Counted from the stretch's first letter, positions 16,812-26,173 are shown. The stretch: DNA of 64,000 nt from Phaeospirillum tilakii (GCF_042683125.1 NZ_JBHUIY010000009.1:1-64000); one strand, 5' to 3'. Made by a program: numbers and translations. The notes: a model not told the origin generated them from the letters alone.

Positions 16812-17684
16812 TCAGATCAGGCCGAGACCGCGCATCGCGGCCTCGACCTTGGCCTGGGCGGCGGGCGAGGCCTCGACCAGCGGCAGGCGCAGCTCGGCGG
16901 TGCCGCGCCCGAGCAGGCTGAAGGCGTACTTGACCGGGGCCGGGCTGGTTTCGCAGAACAGCGCCTCGTGCAGCGGCATCAGGCGGTCACGCAGGTCGAA
17001 GCAGGTGGCGAGATCGCCCGCCGCCCACGCCGCCTGCATTTTGGCGCACAAAGCCGGCGCGACGTTCGAGGTCACCGAGATGCAGCCGACGCCGCCCTGG
17101 GCGTTGAAGGCGATCGCGGTGGCGTCCTCGCCCGACAGCTGGCAGAAGCGGTCGCCGAGGCGGGAGCGGATCTGCAACGGCCGGTCGAGCTTGGCGGTGG
17201 CGTCCTTGATGCCGACGATGGTCGGGATCGTCGCCAGCCGCTCGAAGGTCTCGACCGAGATGTCGATCACCGAGCGGCCGGGAATGTTGTAGACCACGAT
17301 CGGAATATCGACCGAAGCGGCGATCGCCTCGAAATGGCGGAACAGCCCTTCCTGGCTCGGCTTGTTGTAATAGGGCGCCACCACCAGGGCGGCGTCGGCC
17401 CCGGCGATCCGGGCATGGCGGGTCAGCTCGATCGCCTCGTCGGTCGAGTTCGAGCCGGTGCCGGCGATCACCGGCACCTTGCCGCGCGCCACTTCGAGAC
17501 AGAGCTCAATCACCCGGATGTGCTCGGCCGGGGTCAGGGTCGGCGATTCGCCGGTGGTGCCGCACGGCACCAGCGCGTCGGTGCCCTCGGCGATCTGCCA
17601 CGCCACCAGGTCCTGGAACGCTTTCTCATCGACCCGCCCCCGGCGGAAGGGAGTGATGAGAGCGGTGAGCGATCCCTTGAACAT
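16812..17684 (-). CDS. dapA: 4-hydroxy-tetrahydrodipicolinate synthase
   Basis: A 290-residue class I aldolase-fold enzyme joining pyruvate and aspartate semialdehyde in lysine/diaminopimelate synthesis. Seen: CGTTGESPTL, the active-site Tyr in VVYNIPGRS and the Schiff-base Lys in VGIKDATAKLDR. The start is set at MFKGSLTALITPF by family length; a Met three codons upstream (17693) is equally possible, and the frame stays open to 17855 through the repeat element. The smpB start follows 13 bases after the stop. Confidence 0.95.
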   Translation of the reverse strand: MFKGSLTALITPFRRGRVDEKAFQDLVAWQIAEGTDALVPCGTTGESPTLTPAEHIRVIELCLEVARGKVPVIAGTGSNSTDEAIELTRHARIAGADAALVVAPYYNKPSQEGLFRHFEAIAASVDIPIVVYNIPGRSVIDISVETFERLATIPTIVGIKDATAKLDRPLQIRSRLGDRFCQLSGEDATAIAFNAQGGVGCISVTSNVAPALCAKMQAAWAAGDLATCFDLRDRLMPLHEALFCETSPAPVKYAFSLLGRGTAELRLPLVEASPAAQAKVEAAMRGLGLI

Positions 17685-17766
17685 GGCGAACATCCAATTG
17701 GCAGGAATAACGAAAGGGGAAGACCTTAGCGCCATTTTTGGCTCGGGCGCAAGGTCCCGGAGATAA

Positions 17767-17894
17767 AGCGGGCTCCGCCCGCGCCCGCCAAGGGCCGGGG
17801 GCCCTTGGAACCCTTTGACGGTCGGGCACGGAGGCGCCAAGGGAATGGGATCCAAGGGCCTTGCGGCCCTTGGCGGGCGCGGGCAGAGCCCGCT
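17767..17894. repeat. Bipartite hairpin repeat with short core (128 bp)
   Basis: Left arm 17767-17814 and right arm about 17848-17894 are near-perfect inverted copies with ends AGCGGGCT and AGCCCGCT. The core is about half the full size (GGTCGGGCACGGAGGCGCC) and matches, inverted, the fragment after the arm at 11033. The right end runs into CTTCTTTTTC, so on the plus strand it looks like a terminator. It separates dapA from the methyltransferase gene; both are on the minus strand. Confidence 0.85.
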
Positions 17895-17900
17895 TCTTTT

Positions 17901-18659
17901 TCAGTCTCCGCCGAGCGCGGCGGCGTCGCGCAGCACCGCCTCGGCCGCCGGGCTGTAGCCGCCGTCGTCGCGATGCAGCACCAGCCCCGGCAGCAGCGCG
18001 AACGGCGCCCGCGACCCCTTGCGGGCCGAGACGATCACCCGCCCCGCCGGCCGCCCCGCCTTCGGCCACAACGGCAGCACCCGCACCTCGCCCAGCCCCC
18101 GCCCGGCGAACGCCGCCAGCAGGGCATCGAGGCGGTCGGCACGGTGGATCACCCACAGCCGCCCCTTCGGCGCCAAAGCGCGGGCGGCGGCGCGGATCCA
18201 GCCGGCGAGGTCGAACCCGGCCTCGACATGGGCCAGGGCCTTCGAGCGGTCGGGCGGCACCGTCCCCGCCCCGGCGAGGGCGAAGGGCGGGTTGGTGATC
18301 ACCTGGGCGAAGCCGCCGGGGGCGATCGCGGCCGGCGGCGCCAGTGCCGAGCCGGTCACCACCTCGAACCGGTCGGCGTGGTCGTTGGCGGCGGCGTTGA
18401 TGCGGGCCAGTTCGGCCAGCTCCGGCTGGAGTTCGAGCCCGGTCACCCGCAGATCGGGGCGGCGGGCCAGCAGACACAGCGCCGCCGCGCCGACGCCGCA
18501 GCCGAGATCGAGCACCCGCTCGCCCGGGGTGGCGGTCACCGCCGCCGCCAGCAGCACCGGATCGATCGCCGCGCGGTAGCCATCGGCCGGCTGGCGCAGC
18601 CGCACCCGCCCGCCGAGCAGCCGGTCCTCGGTGGCGACCCCCTCGCCCGCTCGGTTCAT
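17901..18659 (-). CDS. tRNA1(Val) adenine-N6 methyltransferase-like protein
   Basis: A 252-residue Rossmann methyltransferase. The SAM loop VLDLGCGVGAA and the catalytic NPPF (VITNPPFAL), typical of N6-adenine methyltransferases of the TrmN6/YfiC group, are clear; the N-terminal LLGGRVRLRQPADGYRAAIDPVLLAA matches that group in alphaproteobacteria. The ATG at 18659 has a GGGAGGGGG ribosome site just upstream. Divergent from the polyprenyl synthase gene, with 114 bases between for two promoters. Confidence 0.8.
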   Translation of the reverse strand: MNRAGEGVATEDRLLGGRVRLRQPADGYRAAIDPVLLAAAVTATPGERVLDLGCGVGAAALCLLARRPDLRVTGLELQPELAELARINAAANDHADRFEVVTGSALAPPAAIAPGGFAQVITNPPFALAGAGTVPPDRSKALAHVEAGFDLAGWIRAAARALAPKGRLWVIHRADRLDALLAAFAGRGLGEVRVLPLWPKAGRPAGRVIVSARKGSRAPFALLPGLVLHRDDGGYSPAAEAVLRDAAALGGD

Positions 18660-18773
18660 GCCCCCTCCCAAAAAACGGTCAGCGGGGCGGATGTACGCTT
18701 GACCGCCTTTCCGCCGCAACACTATGTTCTTGCGCGGCCCGCGCCGGGCCAAAGTACGAGGAGTTGAAGGACC

Positions 18774-19796
18774 GTGGTGGCGATTGCAGGCACTGTCGAC
18801 GATCAAGCCGGCCACGCGACCAGCAGCCTGGACAGGCTGTTGGCGCTGGTCAAGGACGACCTGGAAAAGGTCAACCGCACCATCGTCGAGCATATGCACA
18901 GCCCGATCGCGCTGATCCCCCAGCTCGCCGGCCACATCATCGCCGCCGGCGGCAAGCGCCTGCGGCCGGTGCTGACCCTGGCCTCGGCCGGGCTGGTCGG
19001 CTATCAGGGCGAGCGGCACGTCAAGCTGGCGGCGGTGATCGAGCTGCTGCACACCGCCACCCTGCTCCATGACGACGTGGTGGACGAATCCGAGCTGCGC
19101 CGGGGCCGCGCCTCGGCCAACGCCCTGTTCGGCAACCAGCCCAGCGTGCTGGTCGGCGATTTCCTGTTCTCGCGCTCGTTCGAGCTGATGGTCGAGGACG
19201 GCTCGCTCGCCGTGCTGGCGATCCTGTCGCGCGCCTCCTCGGTGATCGCCGAGGGCGAGGTGTTGCAGCTGATCACCGCCAACGACACCGAGACCACCGT
19301 CGAATCCTATCTCGAGGTGATCTGTTCGAAGACCGCCGCTTTGTTCGCCGCCGCCTGCCGGATCGGCGCGGTGGTGGCCGACCGCCCCAAGGCGGAAGAG
19401 GACGCGCTGTCGGCCTATGGCCTCAGCCTCGGCGTCGCCTTCCAGCTGATCGACGACGCCCTCGATTATTCGTCGGAGCAGGCGGTGCTGGGCAAGACCG
19501 TCGGCGACGATTTCCGCGAGGGCAAGATCACCCTGCCGGTGATCCACGCCTTCCATGCCGGCGACGAGGAAGAAAAGACCTTCTGGCGCCGCTGCCTCGA
19601 AAAGCTCGACCAGAACGATGGCGACCTCGACCACGCCATCGCCCTGCTGCGCAAGCATGGCAGCATCGACGCCACCATCGACTACGCCCGCAAATACGGC
19701 GACGACGCCCGGCAGGCCCTGGCGATCTTCCCCGACAATCCGATCCGTCAGGCGATGTTCGAGGCGGTCGATTTCTGCATCGAACGCGCTTATTGA
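18774..19796 (+). CDS. ispB: Long-chain polyprenyl diphosphate synthase
   Basis: A 340-residue all-helical trans-prenyltransferase making the side chain of ubiquinone (octa- or decaprenyl; length cannot be told). First Asp-rich motif LLHDDVVDES with RRGRASANALFG, GDFLFSRSFE, and second Asp-rich motif FQLIDDALDY. The start is one of two adjacent GTG codons (18774, 18777) behind a GAAGGA site. A strong hairpin follows the stop. The divergent location next to a tRNA methyltransferase is a common alphaproteobacterial arrangement. Confidence 0.92.
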   Translation: MVAIAGTVDDQAGHATSSLDRLLALVKDDLEKVNRTIVEHMHSPIALIPQLAGHIIAAGGKRLRPVLTLASAGLVGYQGERHVKLAAVIELLHTATLLHDDVVDESELRRGRASANALFGNQPSVLVGDFLFSRSFELMVEDGSLAVLAILSRASSVIAEGEVLQLITANDTETTVESYLEVICSKTAALFAAACRIGAVVADRPKAEEDALSAYGLSLGVAFQLIDDALDYSSEQAVLGKTVGDDFREGKITLPVIHAFHAGDEEEKTFWRRCLEKLDQNDGDLDHAIALLRKHGSIDATIDYARKYGDDARQALAIFPDNPIRQAMFEAVDFCIERAY

Positions 19797-19839
19797 GACC
19801 GGCGCCGGGCGCGACCCGGCCCCGCTGGTTCGTCATGCT

Positions 19840-19873
19840 CACCGGCCGGAAGGGATCTCCCCTCCGGCCGGTG
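19840..19873 (+). terminator. Terminator-like hairpin after ispB
   Basis: CACCGGCCGGA (19840-19850) pairs with TCCGGCCGGTG (19863-19873), followed by TCGTTTGG. Eleven-base stem, short T run. Confidence 0.65.
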
Positions 19874-19921
19874 TCGTTTGGCGCCCCCGGATCGCGATCG
19901 CGCCCGCCCCGACCATCTCCT

Positions 19922-19947
19922 TGATTGAAAAATGCCAATTTCAATCA
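19922..19947. promoter_or_regulatory. Perfect inverted repeat upstream of FIST chemoreceptor gene
   Basis: TGATTGAAA (19922-19930) is repeated inverted as TTTCAATCA (19939-19947), 8 bases apart, in an A+T-rich island inside the 313-base gap before the receptor gene. It could be an operator for a dimeric regulator or an RNA hairpin. Nothing else in the gap is recognised apart from the ispB terminator. Confidence 0.4.
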
Positions 19948-20109
19948 CGGCATAAGGGACGGAAATCCCAGCCCCGCCCTCAAGCGTTCACCTGACAAGA
20001 CTTCAAACCTATCTCCGGCGCCATAGGTCAGCATGGCTGCCTTATCACTCTTTGCCAGTAACCATCCCCCGGAACGATCTTCTAGGTTAGCCCGAACCTG
20101 ACCGTTGAA

Positions 20110-22110
20110 ATGAGCGCAACCATCATGAACCACGTTCCCCGCACTCCCGACCCCGCCACGGTGACGACCGGCGGCCATCCCCTGCGGGTGCGCGAGAGCG
20201 ACGGCAGGCTGAGCGGGCTGGCGGCGGAGGATTTCCGCTTCGACGGCGCGGCGGCGGCGCTGGTGCTGGCCTTCGTCTCCCCGGCGATCGATTTCGCGGC
20301 GACGGTGACGGCGCTGCGCCGGCTGAGCGGTGGCTGCCCGCTGCTGGCGGTGTCCACCGCCGGCGAACTGGGCGGCGGCGGCGGTTGCCTGTACCAGCCG
20401 GTCGAGCCCGGCACGCTGGTGGTGCAGATCCTGCCGCCCGATCTGCTGGCCGGGGTCAGCCTGCACCGCGTGCCGCTGTACAATGACGACATCCGGCGCG
20501 GCGCCCCCAGCCTCGACCGCGCCGAGCGGGTCGGCCGCATCGCCCGCTCGCTGGCGACGGTGACTCCGCCCTTCGCGATCGATGCCCGCGACACCCTGGC
20601 GCTGACCTTCGTCGATGGGCTGTCGGCCTGCGAGAACCATCTGATGGAGGCGGTCTACCAGACCGGGCGCTTCCCCTGCCTGTTCATCGGCGGCTCGGCC
20701 GGCGGCAAGCTCGATTTCAAGGCCACCCACCTGTCCGACGGCGACGGGGTGCTGGAAAACCATGCTTTGATCGCCTTCCTCAAGCTGCGCCCCGGGCGCG
20801 GCTTCGGCGTGCTGAAGAGCCAGAATTTCGAGAAGACCGAGCGCAGCTTCCTGGTGATCGACGCCGAGCCCGACCGCCGCACCGTCCACACCGTGCTCGA
20901 CCCGGCGACCCAGGAGGTGCGGCCGTTCCTGTCCGTGCTGGCCGAATCGCTTGGGATCGCCCCCGAACGGGTGGGAGACCGCCTCGCCGGCCACAGTTTC
21001 GGCGTCGAACTGGAAGACGAGCTGTTCGTCCGCTCGGTGGCGGCGATCGATCCCGCCAGCGGCAGCGTGTCGTTCTTCTGCGACGTCAATCCGGGCGACA
21101 CCCTGCTGCTGCTGCGCGCCACCGACTTCGTCGAGCAGACCCGGCACGACCTCGCCGCCTTCCTGCGCGGCAAGCCCCGGCCGCTGGGGGCGATCCTCAA
21201 CGATTGCATCCTGCGCCGGCTCAACAATGCGCCCCGCCTGTCCGGCCTCGACGGGCTGTGGCCCTGCCCGGTCGCCGGCTTCTCGACCTTCGGCGAGCTG
21301 TTCGGCATCAACATCAACCAGACCCTGACCGCGATCGTGTTCTTCGACGCGCCGCAGGAGGCGGTGGACGACCGCTTCATCGCCCGCTTCCCGGTCCATT
21401 ACGCCCGCTTCGCCGGCTATTTCCAGATGATCCGCAGCGGGGTGCGGCGGATGCAGGTGCTGAACGCGATGCGCAGCCGGATCATCGAACGGATGCTGGC
21501 CCAGTTCGACGCCGGAACCGACCTCGACCAGCAGGCCGCCCAGGTGCTCGACCAGACCTCGCGGATCCGCGGCATCGCCGGGGAGCTTCAGACCGCCCTG
21601 GGCGAGAACGCCCGCGCCGCCGTCCGGCTGGCCGACAGCGCCGCCCTGTCCGAGGAATTCACCTCGCTGTCCAGCGCGATGACCGGCCTGCGCGACGTGC
21701 TGAAGATCATCGACATCATCGCCAGCCAGACCAACCTGCTGGCCCTCAACGCTACCATCGAGGCGGCCCGGGCCGGCGACGCCGGACGCGGCTTCGCCGT
21801 GGTCGCGACCGAGGTCAAGAAACTGGCCCAGGACACCAAGGCCAGTCTGGGCAAGACCCACGCCTCGATCGGCGGAATGGAAAAGTCGCTGGCCCAGCTC
21901 GGCGAGCGGATCGAGGCCGCCCGCGCCCTGTTCCTCGACAGCCAGCGCGGCAACGAAACCCTGCTCGGCCGGATCGACGACCTCGCCCGCGACACCACCC
22001 GGATCGAAGCCGCCCTCTCGGCCCTCACCGACCTCGCCCACCGCCACCGCGCCACCCTCGACGCCGTCGGCGAGGACGTCGCGGTGCTGCGGCGACTGGA
22101 AGGGTTGTAA
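20110..22110 (+). CDS. Soluble chemoreceptor with FIST sensor domains
   Basis: A 666-residue cytoplasmic protein. Residues about 40-235 match a FIST N domain (GCPLLAVSTAGELG, LFIGGSAGGKLDF, LENHALIAFLKL), about 235-400 a FIST C domain (GDTLLLLRATDFVEQ, GFSTFGELFGININQTLTAIVFF), and about 460-666 a chemoreceptor signalling module with tip ASQTNLLALNATIEAARAGD and GFAVVATEVKKLAQ. There are no membrane helices and no C-terminal docking pentapeptide. FIST domains are thought to bind small ligands such as amino acids. ATG 20110 has only a weak ribosome site; ATG 20125 is an alternative. Confidence 0.88.
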   Translation: MSATIMNHVPRTPDPATVTTGGHPLRVRESDGRLSGLAAEDFRFDGAAAALVLAFVSPAIDFAATVTALRRLSGGCPLLAVSTAGELGGGGGCLYQPVEPGTLVVQILPPDLLAGVSLHRVPLYNDDIRRGAPSLDRAERVGRIARSLATVTPPFAIDARDTLALTFVDGLSACENHLMEAVYQTGRFPCLFIGGSAGGKLDFKATHLSDGDGVLENHALIAFLKLRPGRGFGVLKSQNFEKTERSFLVIDAEPDRRTVHTVLDPATQEVRPFLSVLAESLGIAPERVGDRLAGHSFGVELEDELFVRSVAAIDPASGSVSFFCDVNPGDTLLLLRATDFVEQTRHDLAAFLRGKPRPLGAILNDCILRRLNNAPRLSGLDGLWPCPVAGFSTFGELFGININQTLTAIVFFDAPQEAVDDRFIARFPVHYARFAGYFQMIRSGVRRMQVLNAMRSRIIERMLAQFDAGTDLDQQAAQVLDQTSRIRGIAGELQTALGENARAAVRLADSAALSEEFTSLSSAMTGLRDVLKIIDIIASQTNLLALNATIEAARAGDAGRGFAVVATEVKKLAQDTKASLGKTHASIGGMEKSLAQLGERIEAARALFLDSQRGNETLLGRIDDLARDTTRIEAALSALTDLAHRHRATLDAVGEDVAVLRRLEGL

Positions 22111-22116
22111 GGTGAT

Positions 22117-22278
22117 GTGGGCTCCGCCCACGCCCGCCAAGGGCCGCAAGGCCCTTGGATCCCCCTGATGGTCGGGCGCGGACCGGCCTGTCAGCTTGGG
22201 CGCGGGGGTCTGCCGCACGAAGAACAAGGAAGGGGATCCAAGGGCCCTCGGCCCTTGGCGGGTGCGGGCAGAGCCCGC
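22117..22278. repeat. Full-length bipartite hairpin repeat, copy 2 (162 bp)
   Basis: Same length and core sense as copy 1 at 14506. Outer hairpins GTGGGCTCCGCCCAC and GCGGGCAGAGCCCGC; inner hairpins with loops GCAA and CTCG. The core reads GGTCGGGCGCGGACCGG, then CTTGGGCGCGGGGG, then CACGAAGAACAAGG. It begins 7 bases after the FIST receptor stop, between convergent genes. Confidence 0.85.
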
Positions 22279-22286
22279 GAAAATGA

Positions 22287-22317
22287 CCCACCCCCGGGCA
22301 CGAGGCCCGGGGGTGGG
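22287..22317. terminator. Strong G-C hairpin between convergent genes
   Basis: CCCACCCCCGGGC (22287-22299) pairs perfectly with GCCCGGGGGTGGG (22305-22317) around loop ACGAG. It sits next to repeat copy 2 and before the 3' end of the paaK-type gene; there is no T run. Confidence 0.5.
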
Positions 22318-22362
22318 GGCAGGGGCGCAAACTCGGCGAGGTCCCCCCGAACCCGCCGGTCG

Positions 22363-23679
22363 CTACGCCCCTTCCTGGCGAAGATCCTTCACCCGCACCG
22401 CCTTGCCTTCCGAACGGGGCAGGGTTCCGGGCGGGTGGACCCGAACATCGCAGGTGACGCCGATCAGCGACTTGACGTGGTGGCGCAGCAGGGCGGCCAG
22501 CCGGCCGCGCTCCTCGTCGCCGGCCACCGCGTCGGCCTCGGCCTCGATGGTGAGATGGTCGAGCCAGCCCTGACGGGACAGGATCAATTGGTAATGCGGC
22601 GCCAGCCCCGCCACCCCGAGCAGCACGGCCTCGACCTGGCTGGGATAGACGTTGACGCCACGGATGATCATCATGTCGTCGTTGCGGCCGGTGACGCGCA
22701 GGATGCGCAGATGGGTGCGGCCGCACGGACAGGGATCGTCGGTCAGGGTGGCGATGTCACGGGTGCGGTAGCGCACCAGCGGCAGGGCCTCCTTGGTCAG
22801 CGGGGTGATCACCAGTTCGCCGGGCTGGCCGAACGGCAGCGGCTCCAGCGTCTCGGGATCGATCACCTCGAACAGGAAATGGTCTTCCCAGCCATGCATG
22901 CCGAGGCGGTGGCTGCATTCCATCGCCACCCCCGGCCCCATCACCTCGGACAGGCCGTAGGAATCGATCGCCCGCAGGCCGAGCCGGCGGTCGAGTTCGC
23001 CCCGCATCGTCTCCGACCAGGGCTCGGCGCCGAAGATGCCGATGCGCAGGCTGCCGCCGGCCAGATCGATCCCCAGCCGGGTCGCGGTCTCGGCCAGATT
23101 GAGGGCGTAGGACGGGGTGGCGTTGATCACGGTGGCGCCGAAATCGCGGATCAACTGGATCTGCTTCTCGGTCTGGCCGCCCGACATCGGCACCACCGCG
23201 CAGCCCAGCCGCTCGGCGCCGTAATGAAAGCCGAGCCCGCCGGTGAACAGGCCATAGCCCAGCGCGTTGTGGAAGATGTCGCCCGGCCGCACCCCGGCGC
23301 AGGCCAGCGAACGGGCGATCAGCTCACCCCAGGTGGCGATGTCACCCTCGGTGTAGCCGACCACGGTCGGCCGTCCGGTGGTGCCGGAACTGGCATGCAG
23401 CCGCACCACCTGCTCGCGCGGCACCGCGAACAGCCCGAACGGATAGGTATCGCGCAGGTCGGCCTTGGTGGTGAAGGGGAAACGGGCGAGATCCTCCAGC
23501 ACGGCGAGGTCCTCGGGCCGCACCCCGGCGCGGTCGAAGGCCTGGCGGTAATGGGGGACACCATAGGCGCGGGTCAGGGCTCCCCTCAGCCGTTCGAGCT
23601 GAAGACGGCGCAGACTGTCCCGGTCGAGACGTTCGACCGCAGGTGCGAAATAAAATGGCGCGGCACCGACCGCCGACAT
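22363..23679 (-). CDS. paaK: Phenylacetate-CoA ligase family (PaaK-like)
   Basis: A 438-residue AMP-forming ligase of the short PaaK group, which activates phenylacetate or another aryl acid to its CoA thioester. Seen: the ATP loop HASSGTTGRPT, the PaaK-type LGYGLFTGGLGFHYGAE, SYGLSEVMGPG, and the C-terminal GRNDDMMIIRGVNVYPSQVE. No other paa gene is nearby, so the substrate is open; anaerobic aryl-acid use is possible. ATG at 23679 follows an AAGGGA site. The 273-base gap to prpE holds no further gene. Confidence 0.88.
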   Translation of the reverse strand: MSAVGAAPFYFAPAVERLDRDSLRRLQLERLRGALTRAYGVPHYRQAFDRAGVRPEDLAVLEDLARFPFTTKADLRDTYPFGLFAVPREQVVRLHASSGTTGRPTVVGYTEGDIATWGELIARSLACAGVRPGDIFHNALGYGLFTGGLGFHYGAERLGCAVVPMSGGQTEKQIQLIRDFGATVINATPSYALNLAETATRLGIDLAGGSLRIGIFGAEPWSETMRGELDRRLGLRAIDSYGLSEVMGPGVAMECSHRLGMHGWEDHFLFEVIDPETLEPLPFGQPGELVITPLTKEALPLVRYRTRDIATLTDDPCPCGRTHLRILRVTGRNDDMMIIRGVNVYPSQVEAVLLGVAGLAPHYQLILSRQGWLDHLTIEAEADAVAGDEERGRLAALLRHHVKSLIGVTCDVRVHPPGTLPRSEGKAVRVKDLRQEGA

Positions 23680-23899
23680 TGTTTTTATCCCTTTGTTCCC
23701 ACCCCGGCCGCAACGATCCGTCGCGCCGGAAATCATGCCTGAGAGACAGACATCCCTCGATTCGGCCGGGAAAACAAGCCGGAATCTGCCGCAGCCGGAT
23801 AAATTCCCGCTTGCGACGGCAGCCGGCGCGGCAAAACCGCGCCCAGCGGGCGCCGGGAGGGAAAAGTCCAGCAAGGAGGATAACCTGTGGTTGCCGCCC

Positions 23900-23932
23900 G
23901 GCGGCGGCTTCCGCTCAACGGAAGCCGCCGCC
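23900..23932. terminator. 14-bp hairpin downstream of prpE
   Basis: GGCGGCGGCTTCCG (23900-23913) pairs perfectly with CGGAAGCCGCCGCC (23919-23932), loop of five. It lies 20 bases past the prpE stop (minus strand) with no T run; likely a transcript-end or mRNA-protecting hairpin. Confidence 0.5.
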
Positions 23933-23952
23933 GGTGCCGCTCCGCCCCCGGC

Positions 23953-25857
23953 CTAGGGCCGGGCCTGGGCATAGCCGACGGTTTCGAGCGATTCCTTGAT
24001 CTCGTCGAGGATCGCCGGATCGTCGATGGTCGCCGGCATCTTGTAATCCTGGTTGTCGGCGATCTTCTGCATCGTGCCGCGCAGGATCTTGCCCGAGCGG
24101 GTCTTGGGCAGACGCTTGACCACGGTGCAGGTCTTGAACGCCGCCACCGGGCCGATCCGCTCGCGCACCAGCTGGACCACTTCCTTGATCACCTGCTCGT
24201 CCGACTTGGTCACCCCGGCCTTGAGGCAGACGAAGCCGAGCGGCAGCTGACCCTTCAACTGGTCGGCGACACCGATCACCGCGCATTCGGCGACGTCGGG
24301 ATGGCTGGCCAGCACCTCTTCCATCGCCCCGGTCGAGAGGCGGTGGCCGGCGACGTTGATGATGTCGTCGGTACGGGCCATCACGTAGACATAGCCGTCC
24401 TCGTCGATATAGCCGGCGTCGGCGGTCTTGTAGCAGCCGGGGAATTCGGCGAAGTAGCTGTCATGGCAACGCTGGTCGGCGTTCCACAGCGTCAGCAGGG
24501 TGCCGGGCGGCAGCGGCAGCCGCACCACCAGCGCGCCGACCTTGCCGGCCTCGCACGGCTGATGGCTTTCGTCGAGCACTTCCAGGCCCCAGCCGGGCAC
24601 CGGCTTGGTCGGCGAGCCCGGCTTGACCGGGAAATGATGCAGGCCCATGCAGTTGGCGGCGATCGCCCAGCCGGTCTCGGTCTGCCACCAATGGTCGATC
24701 ACCGGCACCTTGAGGTTGTCGGCGGCCCAGTTGATGGTGTCGGGGTCGGAACGCTCGCCGGCCAGGAACAGGGTGCGCAGCGACGACAGATCGTACTGGC
24801 GCAGCAATTCGGCCTTGGGATCCTCGCGCTTGATGGCGCGGAAGGCGGTCGGCGCGGTGAACAGGGCGCTGACCTTGTACTCGGAGATCACCCGCCAGAA
24901 CGCGCCGGCATCGGGGGTGCCGACCGGCTTGCCCTCATAGACCACGGTGGTGGCGCCGTGCAGCAGCGGGGCGTAGCAGATGTAGGAATGGCCGACCACC
25001 CAGCCGACGTCGGAGGCGGCCCAGAACACCTCGCCCGGCTTGATGTCGTAGATCGCCGACATCGACCATTTCAGCGCGACCATGTGGCCGCCATTGTCGC
25101 GCACCACGCCCTTCGGCTGGCCGGTGGTGCCGGAGGTGTAGAGGATGTAGAGCGGATCGGTCGCCTGGACGGTGACACAGCCATGCGGCTCGGCGCCGGC
25201 AACCAGGGCGGCCCAGTCGTGATCGGTGCCGGGCTTCAGCTCGGCGGTGGCCTGCGGGCGCTGATAGACCACGGTGTGGGCCGGCTTGTGGCTCGACAGC
25301 TCGATCGCCTGATCGAGCATCGGCTTGTAGGCCAGCACCCGGCTGCCCTCGATCCCGCACGAGGCGGACAGGATCACCTTGGGCTCGGCATCGATGATGC
25401 GGGTGGCCAGTTCGTTGGGGGCGAAGCCGCCGAACACCACGGTATGGATCGCGCCCAGCCGCGCGGTCGCCAGCATGCCGACCAGCGCCTCGGGGATCAT
25501 CGGCATGTAGAGCAGGACGCGGTCGCCCTTGGTGACGCCGAGGCCGGCCAGCGCCCCGGCGAGGCGGGACACCTGATCCTGCAACTCGGCATAGGTCAGG
25601 ATCCGCTTGGTGTTGCTGACCGGGCTGTCATAGATGATCGCGGGCTGATCGGCCCGGCCGCCCTCGACATGGCGATCGACCGCATTGTAGCAGGTGTTGG
25701 TCTCCGCGCCGACGAACCAGCGATAAAACGGCGCCTTGCTGCCGTCCAGCACCTTGTCCCAGGGCTTCTCCCAATCGATCTCGCGGGCCGCCTCCGCCCA
25801 GAACCCCTCGGGGTTGTGCAACGAAGCGTCATAGGCCTGCTGGTACGGATTGCTCAT
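23953..25857 (-). CDS. prpE: Propionate-CoA ligase (PrpE type)
   Basis: A 634-residue acetyl-/propionyl-CoA synthetase. The N-terminal ACS motif NPEGFWAEAAREIDW, the ATP loop YTSGTTGQPKG, WWQTETGW and the C-terminal catalytic Lys in PKTRSGKILRG are present. The Lys is a known acetylation site in this family. Length and the YQQAYDASL start fit PrpE better than Acs; acetate activity cannot be excluded. ATG at 25857 has GAGG upstream. With a meaB gene at 13601 it suggests propionyl-CoA use through methylmalonyl-CoA. Confidence 0.88.
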   Translation of the reverse strand: MSNPYQQAYDASLHNPEGFWAEAAREIDWEKPWDKVLDGSKAPFYRWFVGAETNTCYNAVDRHVEGGRADQPAIIYDSPVSNTKRILTYAELQDQVSRLAGALAGLGVTKGDRVLLYMPMIPEALVGMLATARLGAIHTVVFGGFAPNELATRIIDAEPKVILSASCGIEGSRVLAYKPMLDQAIELSSHKPAHTVVYQRPQATAELKPGTDHDWAALVAGAEPHGCVTVQATDPLYILYTSGTTGQPKGVVRDNGGHMVALKWSMSAIYDIKPGEVFWAASDVGWVVGHSYICYAPLLHGATTVVYEGKPVGTPDAGAFWRVISEYKVSALFTAPTAFRAIKREDPKAELLRQYDLSSLRTLFLAGERSDPDTINWAADNLKVPVIDHWWQTETGWAIAANCMGLHHFPVKPGSPTKPVPGWGLEVLDESHQPCEAGKVGALVVRLPLPPGTLLTLWNADQRCHDSYFAEFPGCYKTADAGYIDEDGYVYVMARTDDIINVAGHRLSTGAMEEVLASHPDVAECAVIGVADQLKGQLPLGFVCLKAGVTKSDEQVIKEVVQLVRERIGPVAAFKTCTVVKRLPKTRSGKILRGTMQKIADNQDYKMPATIDDPAILDEIKESLETVGYAQARP

Positions 25858-26173
25858 GTCGACCTGATACCTCTCTGTTTTGTCTTCGCTTCTGGTGTCC
25901 CGCCGCACCGCCGCCCTCGGCGCCCGTCCGGCCACGGGGGCGGGAGGGACGCGCGGAAGGACGACGAAGGGCGGAAACGGGTTCGGAGGGCAAAACCCCG
26001 GCCAGGGTTGCCACTCCGCCCCCCTTGGTCCGGCGGGGGAGTCCGCCGGGCCGTTGGCCGCCCCATTGGGTGGGACAGCCGGTCATCGGGAAGGGCCCAA
26101 GGCTCCCTCACCCCCCGCGTAACCGCCGGTCTGACGCCGGCCTGTCGCGGGGGACCCCTTCCCCGCCGGGCGG
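25858..26173. other. 316-base gap without gene
   Basis: Between the prpE start and the 3' end of the DUF465 gene, both on the minus strand. It must carry the prpE promoter and the DUF465 transcript end. I see GC-rich sequence with weak inverted repeats only, and no conserved frame. Confidence 0.5.

Noticed and set aside
17685..17855. Longer N terminus for dapA
   Set aside because: It would be coded by the repeat element (segments such as GFQGPPALGGRGRSP); the family starts at MFKGS.
18660..19658. Upstream extension of the tRNA methyltransferase frame
   Set aside because: Lies opposite the polyprenyl synthase gene; family similarity begins after the ATG at 18659, which has a ribosome site.
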